A DNA stretch of 5,348 nucleotides from JASFJH01 sp050117725 (GTDB lineage Bacteria; Pseudomonadota; Gammaproteobacteria; AKS1). This document shows positions 1 to 5,348 of this stretch, one piece after another; positions within the stretch are counted from its first letter, which is position 1; the number at the start of each line of letters is the position of its first letter. A program made the position numbers and the translations under genes. The stretch is from NCBI GenBank assembly GCA_050117725.1, contig JASFME010000161.1, positions 1 through 5,348 of the forward strand, given 5' to 3'. The notes under the pieces were generated by a model that did no database searches, was not told the DNA's origin, and saw only the letters and a list, made by a program, of their open reading frames with translations.

Positions 1-897
1 CAGTGGCAGAACGACCCCTTCCGGCTGACCGAGGCCGACAACCGTCTGTACGGTCTTGGCACGTCGGACATGAAAGGTTTTTTTGCCCTCGCCATCGAGG
101 CGGCGCGCCACCGCCAGGCGAGCGATCTGCAACAGCCCCTGATCATTCTCGCCACCGCCGACGAGGAAAGCTCGATGGACGGCGCGAAGGAACTGGTGCG
201 TCTCGGTCGTCCCAAAGCGCGTTACGCGGTGATCGGTGAGCCGACAGGACTGCGCCCGGTGCATATGCACAAGGGGATCCTCATGGAGGCCATCCATGTC
301 CACGGCCACGCGGGGCATTCCAGCAACCCGGCGCTGGGCGCCAATGCCCTGGAAGGCATGCACAAGGTGCTCGGCGATCTGCTCGCCTGGCGCGACGAAC
401 TGCATGAAAAGCACAGCGACCGCCGCTTTGCGGTACCGGTACCCACCCTCAACCTCGGCCACATCCATGGCGGTGACAACCCCAACCGCATCTGCGGCCA
501 CTGCGCGTTGCACTTCGACCTGCGGCCATTGCCGGGCATGGATCTCGATGACCTGCGCCATACTGTCGACCATCGCCTGGCAACACTGCTGGCCGACAGC
601 CCGTTACGCGCCGAACGCCAGTCTCTCATCGACGGCACGCCCGCCATGCACACGCCCGTCGACTCGGCTATCGTGCAGGCAGCCGAACGACTCACCGGCC
701 ACACCGCCGAAGCCGTCGCCTTTTGCACCGAGGGCCCGTACCTGAACGCCCTCGGCATGGACAGCATCATCCTCGGCCCCGGCGACATCGCCCAGGCCCA
801 TCAGCCCGATGAATACCTGTCCCTGGACCGCATCCGGCCGACACTGGACCTGTTGACGCATCTCATTGATCAGTTCTGTGTCCGGCCCCGCTCGTGA
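1..897 (+). CDS. argE: Acetylornithine deacetylase, 3' part (5' end outside window)
   Basis: This M20-family zinc peptidase hydrolyses N2-acetylornithine to ornithine and acetate in the cytoplasm, the fifth step of linear arginine biosynthesis. The reading frame is open from base 1, and the residues before the first ATG at 70 (WQNDPF, LYGLGTSDMKG) are family-conserved, so the gene enters from the left rather than starting at 70. Of the 298 visible residues, Asp23 in GTSDMKG is the bridging metal ligand, Glu55-Glu56 in ATADEESS are the catalytic base and a metal ligand, Glu80 in IGEPTG is a further ligand, and His267 in AQAHQPDEYL is the C-terminal ligand. Compared with the roughly 383-residue E. 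coli enzyme, about 90 N-terminal residues are missing, including the first metal-binding His. The dimerisation (lid) domain spans about residues 90-200. The alternative assignments, DapE or another M20 deacylase, are less likely given the ArgE-like GTSDMKGFFA and CTEGPYLNALG segments. The gene ends at TGA 895-897, facing the convergent operon. Confidence 0.93.
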   Translation, partial: QWQNDPFRLTEADNRLYGLGTSDMKGFFALAIEAARHRQASDLQQPLIILATADEESSMDGAKELVRLGRPKARYAVIGEPTGLRPVHMHKGILMEAIHVHGHAGHSSNPALGANALEGMHKVLGDLLAWRDELHEKHSDRRFAVPVPTLNLGHIHGGDNPNRICGHCALHFDLRPLPGMDLDDLRHTVDHRLATLLADSPLRAERQSLIDGTPAMHTPVDSAIVQAAERLTGHTAEAVAFCTEGPYLNALGMDSIILGPGDIAQAHQPDEYLSLDRIRPTLDLLTHLIDQFCVRPRS

Positions 898-944
898 CGG
901 CGAAAAACAAACACCTTTTGTAGCTACCCGGCCCGGCGCAGCGT
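898..944. other. Convergent intergenic gap, no clear terminator
   Basis: These 47 bases separate the stop codons of argE and the convergent MBL gene. They hold a perfect 8-base palindrome (GTAGCTAC, 920-927) and a weak ACAAA/TTTGT pair (about 907-921). Neither forms a G+C-rich hairpin followed by a T-run, so I do not call an intrinsic terminator for either gene. Confidence 0.5.
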
Positions 945-1958
945 CTAGAAAAACTCGGCTTCGAGTTCGAGGTAAATGCGGTAGGCATTGCCGCGGTTAC
1001 TGGCCTTGAAGGCAGGCATGCCCTCGTACGCTGACCAGTCGGTATTGTTATAGGCCTCGTCGAAAGGCGTCAGATCCTGCACGGCCTCAGTCATCGCATC
1101 GATCACATATTCGAGATAGCCTTTGGTAAAGGCCAGTGCATGGGCGACATCGGTTTCCGCCTCGCCATGGCCGGGAATAATAAAACGCGGTGGCGGTTGC
1201 AGCGTGCCGAGGTAGTCCAGGCCCTTGAGCCAGTTACGCACATCCGTCTCCGGGCTGTCGAGAAACGGGATACGGCCCTTGTAGATGACATCGCCGCTGA
1301 ACAGCACACCGTGTTCCCTGACCAGCATGATACTGTCGCCCGGTGCATGGGCCGGGCCCAGGTGGCGCACCTCGAAGCTCAGGCCACCCAGTGTAAAGGT
1401 GTAGTCCTTTTCAAACGTCACATCCGGCGGCACGAGAAAGGTCTTTTCGTCCACCCACGGAAACAGCGCCTCACGCCGTTGTTCCAGCCGCCGCTGGCCG
1501 GCCTCGCCCTGGCTGTCGCGCGTGCCACCCACATAGCCGAGTGCCTGGCGCTGGGCGATGACCTCGGGATCGCCGCCATGCTGCTGGAAGGCCTGCAGAC
1601 CGTAGATGTGATCCGCGTGGTAATGACTGATGATAACTTTTTTGATGGGCTGGTCCGTGACTTCACGAATGCGCTGGAGCAGGCGGTAACCGAGTGCCGG
1701 CGTGCCCAGCGCATCATAGACCACAACGCCCTCCTCCGTGACCACGAAACCGGCGTTGGAGGTATGCCCCTCGTTGTCGGCACCGGGCACACCGGATTTG
1801 CCGATGACGTAATACACCGGGGCATCGGGGACCTGGTGCAGTGTGAACGGCAGGCTGACCGGGCCATAGGGCGTGGCCACGGGCGCCGCCGCGGCCAATT
1901 GAGCCAGGACAAACAGGCCGAGCAGCGGCAACATGAGACGCCTAGCGCATGTAAACAT
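945..1958 (-). CDS. Secreted metallo-beta-lactamase-fold hydrolase (SoxH-like)
   Basis: This 337-residue protein is a predicted exported zinc-dependent hydrolase; its substrate is unknown. Residues 1-25 form a Sec signal peptide: basic CARR, a hydrophobic LMLPLLGLFVLAQL core, and an AAAA cleavage region. The mature part has the MBL fold: HTSNAGFVVTEEGVVVYDA (65-83), then HYHADH at 112-117 (1608-1625) giving the HxHxDH metal site, His204 in GPAHAPGD, Asp223 in LFSGDVIYKG, and His264 in IIPGHGE. This full dinuclear ligand set, with Asp rather than Cys at the fifth position, resembles glyoxalase II/ETHE1-type and SoxH or 'quinoprotein relay' hydrolases more than class B1 lactamases. The frame stays open upstream to 2141, but that part is the antisense-free overlap with the DsrE gene read in another frame. 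The ATG at 1958 is chosen because it follows AGGAGG by 6 bases and begins a signal peptide. It is second in an operon with the DsrE-like gene and overlaps it by 17 bases. Confidence 0.88.
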   Translation of the reverse strand: MFTCARRLMLPLLGLFVLAQLAAAAPVATPYGPVSLPFTLHQVPDAPVYYVIGKSGVPGADNEGHTSNAGFVVTEEGVVVYDALGTPALGYRLLQRIREVTDQPIKKVIISHYHADHIYGLQAFQQHGGDPEVIAQRQALGYVGGTRDSQGEAGQRRLEQRREALFPWVDEKTFLVPPDVTFEKDYTFTLGGLSFEVRHLGPAHAPGDSIMLVREHGVLFSGDVIYKGRIPFLDSPETDVRNWLKGLDYLGTLQPPPRFIIPGHGEAETDVAHALAFTKGYLEYVIDAMTEAVQDLTPFDEAYNNTDWSAYEGMPAFKASNRGNAYRIYLELEAEFF

Positions 1959-2424
1959 GGTGCTCCTCCTGTTGCAGGCGAATGATCTCCGCATCGGCCA
2001 TGGGCACGACCTCGACAAAACCATGGATGTCTTCGGGCTTGAAGCCGTGGCCCTGGGCGGCCAGCTTGCACATGCGGAAGCGAATATTGCCGCTGTTGAT
2101 GAGACTCTGGGCGCGGGCCATGAGTTCCTTGTGCTTGTCATAATTTTTTATCGCGAAAAACGGGATTTCATTGCCGTGCAGCACCATAACAATCGAGGAA
2201 TCGAACGGATCGGCCTCGTAGAGTGTGTTCAGGTAACTGACCCGGTCCAGCACATTCGTGAATGCCGAGACACTGGATACGGCAACGTCATAGACCACCT
2301 TGTGCGGCGCGTAGGCAATCTCCTCGACCTCGGCGCGGCCCCACGGGGCATTGTCATCGGCGGCCAGCGCCAGCGATGCCGGCAGCAACAAACAGGCGAG
2401 TAACAGGCAGGCTCCGGTTTTCAT
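1942..2424 (-). CDS. Periplasmic DsrE/DsrF-like family protein
   Basis: This 160-residue protein has an N-terminal signal peptide (MKTGACLLLACLLLPASLALA) with likely cleavage near residues 21-22, followed by a single DsrE/DsrF-like domain of about residues 40-158. Family hallmarks are VVYDVAVS at the first strand, a central VMVLHGNEIPFF segment, LINSGNIRFRMCKLAAQ with the single mature cysteine Cys119 at the position used for sulfur transfer in DsrE and TusD, and the terminal VEVVPMADAEIIRLQQ. Cytoplasmic DsrE proteins carry persulfide sulfur. This exported version belongs to the poorly characterised DsrE-like group, so a periplasmic sulfur or thiol role is inference. Start choice: ATG 2424 has AAGGAG 8 bases upstream and begins the signal peptide; an in-frame ATG at 2475 would add 17 residues that spoil it and lacks that site. 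Cys11 sits in an L-L-A-C context but too early to be a lipobox. The gene leads the operon with the MBL hydrolase. Confidence 0.85.
   Translation of the reverse strand: MKTGACLLLACLLLPASLALAADDNAPWGRAEVEEIAYAPHKVVYDVAVSSVSAFTNVLDRVSYLNTLYEADPFDSSIVMVLHGNEIPFFAIKNYDKHKELMARAQSLINSGNIRFRMCKLAAQGHGFKPEDIHGFVEVVPMADAEIIRLQQEEHHVYMR
1965..1970 (-). promoter_or_regulatory. Ribosome binding site of the MBL gene, inside the DsrE gene
   Basis: The minus strand reads AGGAGG, 6 bases before ATG 1958. It lies within the coding sequence of the upstream DsrE-like gene, where it encodes part of the Glu-Glu pair near the C-terminus. This fixes the MBL start and suggests translational coupling. Confidence 0.85.
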
Positions 2425-2432
2425 GCATCTGA

Positions 2433-2438
2433 CTCCTT
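2433..2438 (-). promoter_or_regulatory. Ribosome binding site of the DsrE-like gene
   Basis: The minus strand reads AAGGAG with an 8-base spacer to ATG 2424. It decides the start in favour of the signal-peptide ATG over the in-frame ATG at 2475. An ATG just upstream overlaps the start (ATGCATG) but is out of frame. Confidence 0.8.
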
Positions 2439-2477
2439 GTATTTTATGTTCCATATATTTACCAGCATAACGCAATA

Positions 2478-2506
2478 ATGAGACAACATAGTGGCACCCG
2501 TCTCAT
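2478..2506. repeat. Inverted repeat ATGAGAC-N15-GTCTCAT
   Basis: Perfect 7-base arms at 2478-2484 and 2500-2506 are separated by 15 bases, so arm centres are 22 bases apart, about two helical turns. The repeat lies 54-82 bases upstream of the DsrE-like start, where an operator or a leader hairpin could sit. Arms this short arise fairly often by chance in 400 bases, so function is unproven. Confidence 0.4.
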
Positions 2507-2580
2507 GTGGAGATCTGCAACGGTCATTTAGTCATGAGCTGGACAAACAGCGCGAATTCTTGAAAAGCCATGCAATGACA

Positions 2581-2609
2581 CCAACAATCCCTTATACCCT
2601 GCTTATAAT
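2581..2609 (+). promoter_or_regulatory. Weak candidate sigma-70 promoter for the sensor gene
   Basis: A perfect TATAAT lies at 2604-2609, with CCAACA (3 of 6 matches to TTGACA) 17 bases before it. It would give an untranslated leader of more than 200 bases before GTG 2837. The -35 match is poor and perfect TATAAT strings are easy to find in A+T-rich DNA; a second one lies on the minus strand at 2718-2723. This is a guess rather than a call. Confidence 0.2.
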
Positions 2610-2708
2610 GCTTTATTTTATGCGTGTCATACATTATCTCCCTGTGGATAAAACACCAGGCCAAGAGCCCTACTCGTTTTAATTGATATTTTGTGCACCA
2701 TTCTAGTG

Positions 2709-2727
2709 CCCGCATAAATTATACGGG
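2709..2727. repeat. 19-base near-perfect palindrome, possible operator
   Basis: CCCGCATAAATTATACGGG pairs at 8 of 9 positions around a central A at 2718; the only mismatch is C2713 against A2723. It lies about 110 bases upstream of the sensor gene start and 285 bases upstream of the DsrE-like start. The symmetry and size suit a dimeric repressor site. No T-run follows on either side, so it is not an obvious terminator. The right arm also contains a minus-strand TATAAT. Confidence 0.45.
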
Positions 2728-2734
2728 TTAATAG

Positions 2735-2816
2735 GTAATATTACGTGTACAAACATCATTCAGCTGAAATACTATGTACATAAACTGATAACCGGTTTCT
2801 GGTACAACCGGCCGGT
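2735..2816. repeat. Cluster of short palindromes and GTACA repeats
   Basis: Within about 80 bases just upstream of the sensor gene lie three perfect 10-base palindromes: GTAATATTAC (2735-2744), TATGTACATA (2773-2782) and ACCGGCCGGT (2807-2816). The pentamer GTACA occurs at 2747-2751, 2776-2780 and 2802-2806, spaced 29 and 26 bases. This may be a regulator-binding region; no known regulator motif was recognised. Confidence 0.35.
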
Positions 2817-2823
2817 AACCATC

Positions 2824-2828
2824 AAGGA
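2824..2828 (+). promoter_or_regulatory. Ribosome binding site of the sensor gene
   Basis: AAGGA lies 8 bases before GTG 2837. An in-frame TAA at 2816-2818 closes the frame just upstream, and the next in-frame ATG (2882) would cut into the first membrane segment. This supports the GTG start. Confidence 0.75.
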
Positions 2829-2836
2829 TAGGTAGC

Positions 2837-5348
2837 GTGAAAAGTATTCGGACGTTGCTATCGGGTCTCCGCTCAAAGGTCATGCTAATCGTCCTGGCAT
2901 GCAGCCTGCCGCTACTGGTTGTCTCCCTCTATTCACTTCAGGAACTGCACACACTCGCCACGAAAAAAGCTGAGCGTGATGCCAAGCGACTTGCGACCAG
3001 GCTGGTTCGTGATGAGCAACGATGGATGGCAGGTGCCAACCAACTTCTCAAGACCCTGGCGGAATCCTCGTCAATACAGAAGAATGATCCCGGCGCATGC
3101 AACCGGTTCCTCGCCGATATACAACAACACGACCCTAGCCATGAGAACCTCCTAGTCCTCAATACAAATGGCCAGGCTGAATGCAGCGCAGTGCCTCTTG
3201 TGGAACAACGGAATTTTATTGCTGAGTCATTTTATTATCGTGCCCTGAAGAACAAAGGTTTTGCCACTGGCGACTTTCGACTGGACCCTGTTACGAACAA
3301 GACGGTGATCGATTTTGCCTATGCGAATTTTGCATCAGACCACTTGAAAAAGGTATTGGTACTCACAGTTAGCGTGGACTGGTTCAAGGAATTGGTCGAC
3401 GGTGAACAGATACCGAAACACGCATCCGTCGTGGTCCTGGATCCGGGGTACAACGTGCTGTATATCCACAAGGAATTGCATGACTGGTTGGGCAAGAACG
3501 TTACCGACAGTGCAATGGCACGTACGCTCAAAGCAAACGGCCCCAAGACCACGGGAGTATTAAAGGGGTTGGACGGCAAGCGGCGCCTGTATACCTTTCA
3601 TACCCTGAATGGCAAGTTAGGCGGTCATCACGATACATCGCGAATGGTCCTGGCGTTGGGGGTACCATTGAATCAGGCCTACGAAGGTGTTGATGAGATC
3701 GTCATGCGGTATCTGCTAGTTACGAGTATTGCCCTCGCAGCCCTGTTATTGTTTGGCTGGTTGGGCAGTGGCCTCCTGTTGCGCAAACTGGATAGGCTTG
3801 TAGAGATGACATGCAATATCGCCGGTGGGAATTATGCTGCACGTATAGAAGGGCTGCATGGCCGGGACGAAGTAACAAGGCTGGCACAGAGTTTCAATGA
3901 TATGGCCGATACGCTGCAAACACAGCTCTTGGAGCTTGAGAGAATCAGCCGCGCACGCAAGATGTTGCAGATGATCAACCGCGCAATTGTTCACATCCAG
4001 GATGAAGATGAACTCATCAACACGGTATGTCAAATCGCTATCGAACAAGGCTTTTTCCAGGCAGCCTGGATTGGCAGCGTTAACTGGGAGGAAAACCTGG
4101 TACAGCAGCGGGCCCTGATTGTTGTTAAACCTGACTCTGCCGAGGGGACGGGTGGCGTCAGGCTCGATACCCACAAACTAAACCCCGGCATTGTGCAGCG
4201 GGTCATTGAATCAAAACACGAGATAATAGTTAACGATATAAAAACCAGCAATGTTGCACTGCCATTTCGCCTGCACGGCAATAACGAGGTCAAGTCTGCT
4301 ATTGCCTTGCCGCTTCAGTTAGATGGCGCTGTAGAGGATATAGTTTTGTTTACCGCCGGCGAAACCAATGCTTTCAATAATCAAGAGCTCGAAGTTATGA
4401 AGGAAGTGGCAGAAGACGTTTCCCTGGGGCTGGCACATATCAGGCTGGCCAAGCAGGTCAGCTACCTGTCGCATCATGATCCCATCACCGGATTATTCAA
4501 CCGCGAGTCATATATAACCAGGCTGCAAAGGGCAATCGAGCACGCAGAAAATACACGTCACTATGTATCAGTGGTAGCGCTACGCATTGACAATGCTGAT
4601 CAACTCAGTGAATTGTACGGCATTCATGCGCTTAACCGAATTCTTCTACATATCGCCAGATCGCTCATGGAGATACTCCATGAGAATGATGTAGTAGCCA
4701 GTATCGGGGCTTATCAATTTGGCATTATCCTGCCTGATTTGAAAAAACGACAGGATGCTGCTTACGTGGCAGAGAAGATAAGAGACAACCTGTCGACAAT
4801 GATACATCTGGGTCCTGACTATATATCCACGACCATCAGTGCAGGCTTTTCACTTTACCCCCAGGACGGCGCCACCCCGGATGAACTCATGACGAATGCC
4901 GAATTGGCACTGACCAGAAATCCGGATGAGAGCAAAAACTCGTTCGAGTTTTACTCGCCTGAATATTCTTCCCATGTCCTGGAGCGGCGCAAAATCACGC
5001 AAGAACTTTCCCATGCGCTAGAGCGCAAGGAACTCAGGGCAGTGTATCAACCGGTCGTGGACACACGTGAGGGCTGTGTAGTGGGGGTTGAGGCGCTGAT
5101 GCGCTGGGAAAGTGAAGCTCTTGGCAACGTGATGCCATCTCGATTTATTCCGGTAGCAGAGCATACCGGAGATATCAGGTTCTTCGGCCACTGGATATTA
5201 ACGACGGCCTGTCAGCAATACGAACACTGGCATAATAATGGTGCGCCAGTACATATGGCAGTAAACGTATCAGTGAAACAATTACTGGACAATGACTTTA
5301 CAGATGCTGTGATCGGGCTGAAGGCGGCTATTTCTTCTGAGACAATAC
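2837..5348 (+). CDS. Membrane Cache-HAMP-GAF-GGDEF(degenerate)-EAL signalling protein, 3' end outside window
   Basis: The frame is open from GTG 2837 to the right edge, 837 residues, with no internal stop. Residues 1-14 are cytoplasmic, TM1 is about 15-33, and about 36-288 is a periplasmic Cache-like sensor: a distal module with SFYYRALKNKGFATGDF near 131 and a second module from VVVLDPGYNVLY near 198. TM2 is about 292-314, HAMP about 313-368 (ending DEVTRLAQSFNDMADTL), and GAF about 376-535 (INRAIVHIQDEDELINTVC...AAWIG). GGDEF begins near 540 with HDPITGLFNR, but the signature is GAYQF (624-628), the I-site RxxD is HEND (615-618), and the FK, ND and AK positions are also lost, so cyclase activity is unlikely. 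EAL starts near 722 with YQPVVD (737), VEALMRW (EAL at 752-754), FIPVAEHTG and AVNVS (Asn810), all matching active enzymes; the remaining catalytic residues lie beyond the window. The likely role is a sensor-controlled c-di-GMP phosphodiesterase or receptor at the inner membrane; the ligand is unknown. It is transcribed divergently from the DsrE-MBL operon. Confidence 0.9.
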   Translation, partial: MKSIRTLLSGLRSKVMLIVLACSLPLLVVSLYSLQELHTLATKKAERDAKRLATRLVRDEQRWMAGANQLLKTLAESSSIQKNDPGACNRFLADIQQHDPSHENLLVLNTNGQAECSAVPLVEQRNFIAESFYYRALKNKGFATGDFRLDPVTNKTVIDFAYANFASDHLKKVLVLTVSVDWFKELVDGEQIPKHASVVVLDPGYNVLYIHKELHDWLGKNVTDSAMARTLKANGPKTTGVLKGLDGKRRLYTFHTLNGKLGGHHDTSRMVLALGVPLNQAYEGVDEIVMRYLLVTSIALAALLLFGWLGSGLLLRKLDRLVEMTCNIAGGNYAARIEGLHGRDEVTRLAQSFNDMADTLQTQLLELERISRARKMLQMINRAIVHIQDEDELINTVCQIAIEQGFFQAAWIGSVNWEENLVQQRALIVVKPDSAEGTGGVRLDTHKLNPGIVQRVIESKHEIIVNDIKTSNVALPFRLHGNNEVKSAIALPLQLDGAVEDIVLFTAGETNAFNNQELEVMKEVAEDVSLGLAHIRLAKQVSYLSHHDPITGLFNRESYITRLQRAIEHAENTRHYVSVVALRIDNADQLSELYGIHALNRILLHIARSLMEILHENDVVASIGAYQFGIILPDLKKRQDAAYVAEKIRDNLSTMIHLGPDYISTTISAGFSLYPQDGATPDELMTNAELALTRNPDESKNSFEFYSPEYSSHVLERRKITQELSHALERKELRAVYQPVVDTREGCVVGVEALMRWESEALGNVMPSRFIPVAEHTGDIRFFGHWILTTACQQYEHWHNNGAPVHMAVNVSVKQLLDNDFTDAVIGLKAAISSETI

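Larger units (their letters stand above)
2425..2836. other. Divergent A+T-rich intergenic region
   Basis: About 410 bases separate the start codons of the leftward DsrE-MBL operon and the rightward sensor gene. Composition drops sharply here: the line 2581-2640 is 35% G+C, against about 68% in a sampled argE line. The short open frames inside (about 2491-2682 forward and 2524-2715 reverse) have no ribosome site, no recognisable protein features, and overlap each other, so I do not call them. The region must hold the promoters of both units. It contains several short palindromes and GTACA repeats listed separately. No tRNA, riboswitch or insertion-sequence end was recognised. Confidence 0.75.

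Noticed and set aside
222..788. 188-residue reverse frame opposite argE
   Set aside because: A shadow of argE, rich in Arg, Ser and Pro, with no family features; the argE frame carries all its metal ligands.
1140..1985. 281-residue forward frame opposite the MBL gene, and a similar 156-residue one at 1933-2403 opposite the DsrE-like gene
   Set aside because: These are antisense shadows of G+C-rich coding sequence. The minus-strand proteins have signal peptides and family motifs; these have none.
1959..2141. N-terminal extension of the MBL protein by 61 residues
   Set aside because: The extension lies wholly within the DsrE-like gene in another frame, has low-complexity Arg/Ser/Pro content, and would bury the signal peptide. 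The AGGAGG site points to ATG 1958.
2392..2394. Lipoprotein attachment at Cys11 of the DsrE-like protein
   Set aside because: The L-L-A-C context comes only nine residues after Lys2, and the hydrophobic segment continues well past it to an ordinary ALA cleavage site.
2643..2651. Perfect DnaA-box match TGTGGATAA (TTATCCACA on the minus strand)
   Set aside because: A single 9-base box occurs by chance about once per few tens of kilobases. There is no box cluster, no A+T-rich repeat unit, and no dnaA, dnaN or gidA neighbour, so it does not indicate an origin.
2491..2682. 63-residue forward frame starting at GTG in the intergenic region
   Set aside because: No ribosome binding site, no recognisable domain, unusual composition, and an opposite-strand frame of equal length (2524-2715) overlaps it; both look like chance frames.
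4706..4720. GAYQF taken as a sequencing error or frameshift of GGDEF
   Set aside because: The frame is continuous with good domain similarity on both sides, and independent functional positions (I-site, FK/ND, AK) are also changed, which a single error would not explain.

Overview
The window reads as chromosomal DNA of a gammaproteobacterium. This rests on the ArgE-type acetylornithine deacetylase, strong AGGAGG/AAGGAG ribosome sites, and a periplasmic DsrE-family protein paired with a metallo-beta-lactamase-fold hydrolase, a gene type common in sulfur-oxidising or other respiratory Proteobacteria. The species cannot be told from the sequence. Base composition is uneven: a sampled 60-base line in argE is about 68% G+C, lines in the central intergenic region and mid sensor gene are about 33-35%, and other sensor-gene lines reach 57-58%.

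Layout: (1) 1-897, plus strand: the 3' three quarters of argE (arginine biosynthesis), cut by the left edge. (2) 945-2424, minus strand and convergent with argE: a two-gene operon. A secreted DsrE/DsrF-like protein (2424 to 1942) is followed by a secreted zinc-hydrolase-like MBL protein (1958 to 945). The genes overlap by 17 bases, and the ribosome site of the second lies inside the first. (3) 2425-2836: an A+T-rich divergent intergenic region of about 410 bases with short palindromes but no gene I can support. (4) 2837-5348, plus strand: a large membrane-bound cyclic-di-GMP signalling protein with the order TM, periplasmic Cache-like sensor, TM, HAMP, GAF, degenerate GGDEF, EAL. It is cut by the right edge after 837 residues.

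How the genes work together: argE appears unrelated to its neighbours. The DsrE and MBL proteins are very likely co-expressed, both exported, and possibly act on the same periplasmic sulfur or thiol substrate (inference). The sensor protein keeps the EAL residues that are visible, but its GGDEF active site reads GAYQF and its inhibitory site reads HEND. It is therefore more likely a phosphodiesterase or c-di-GMP receptor than a cyclase. The shared intergenic region could regulate both divergent units, but nothing in the sequence proves a functional link.

I see no mobile element, CRISPR array, tRNA or rRNA. The points most worth checking are the overlapping DsrE-MBL pair and the eroded GGDEF domain.
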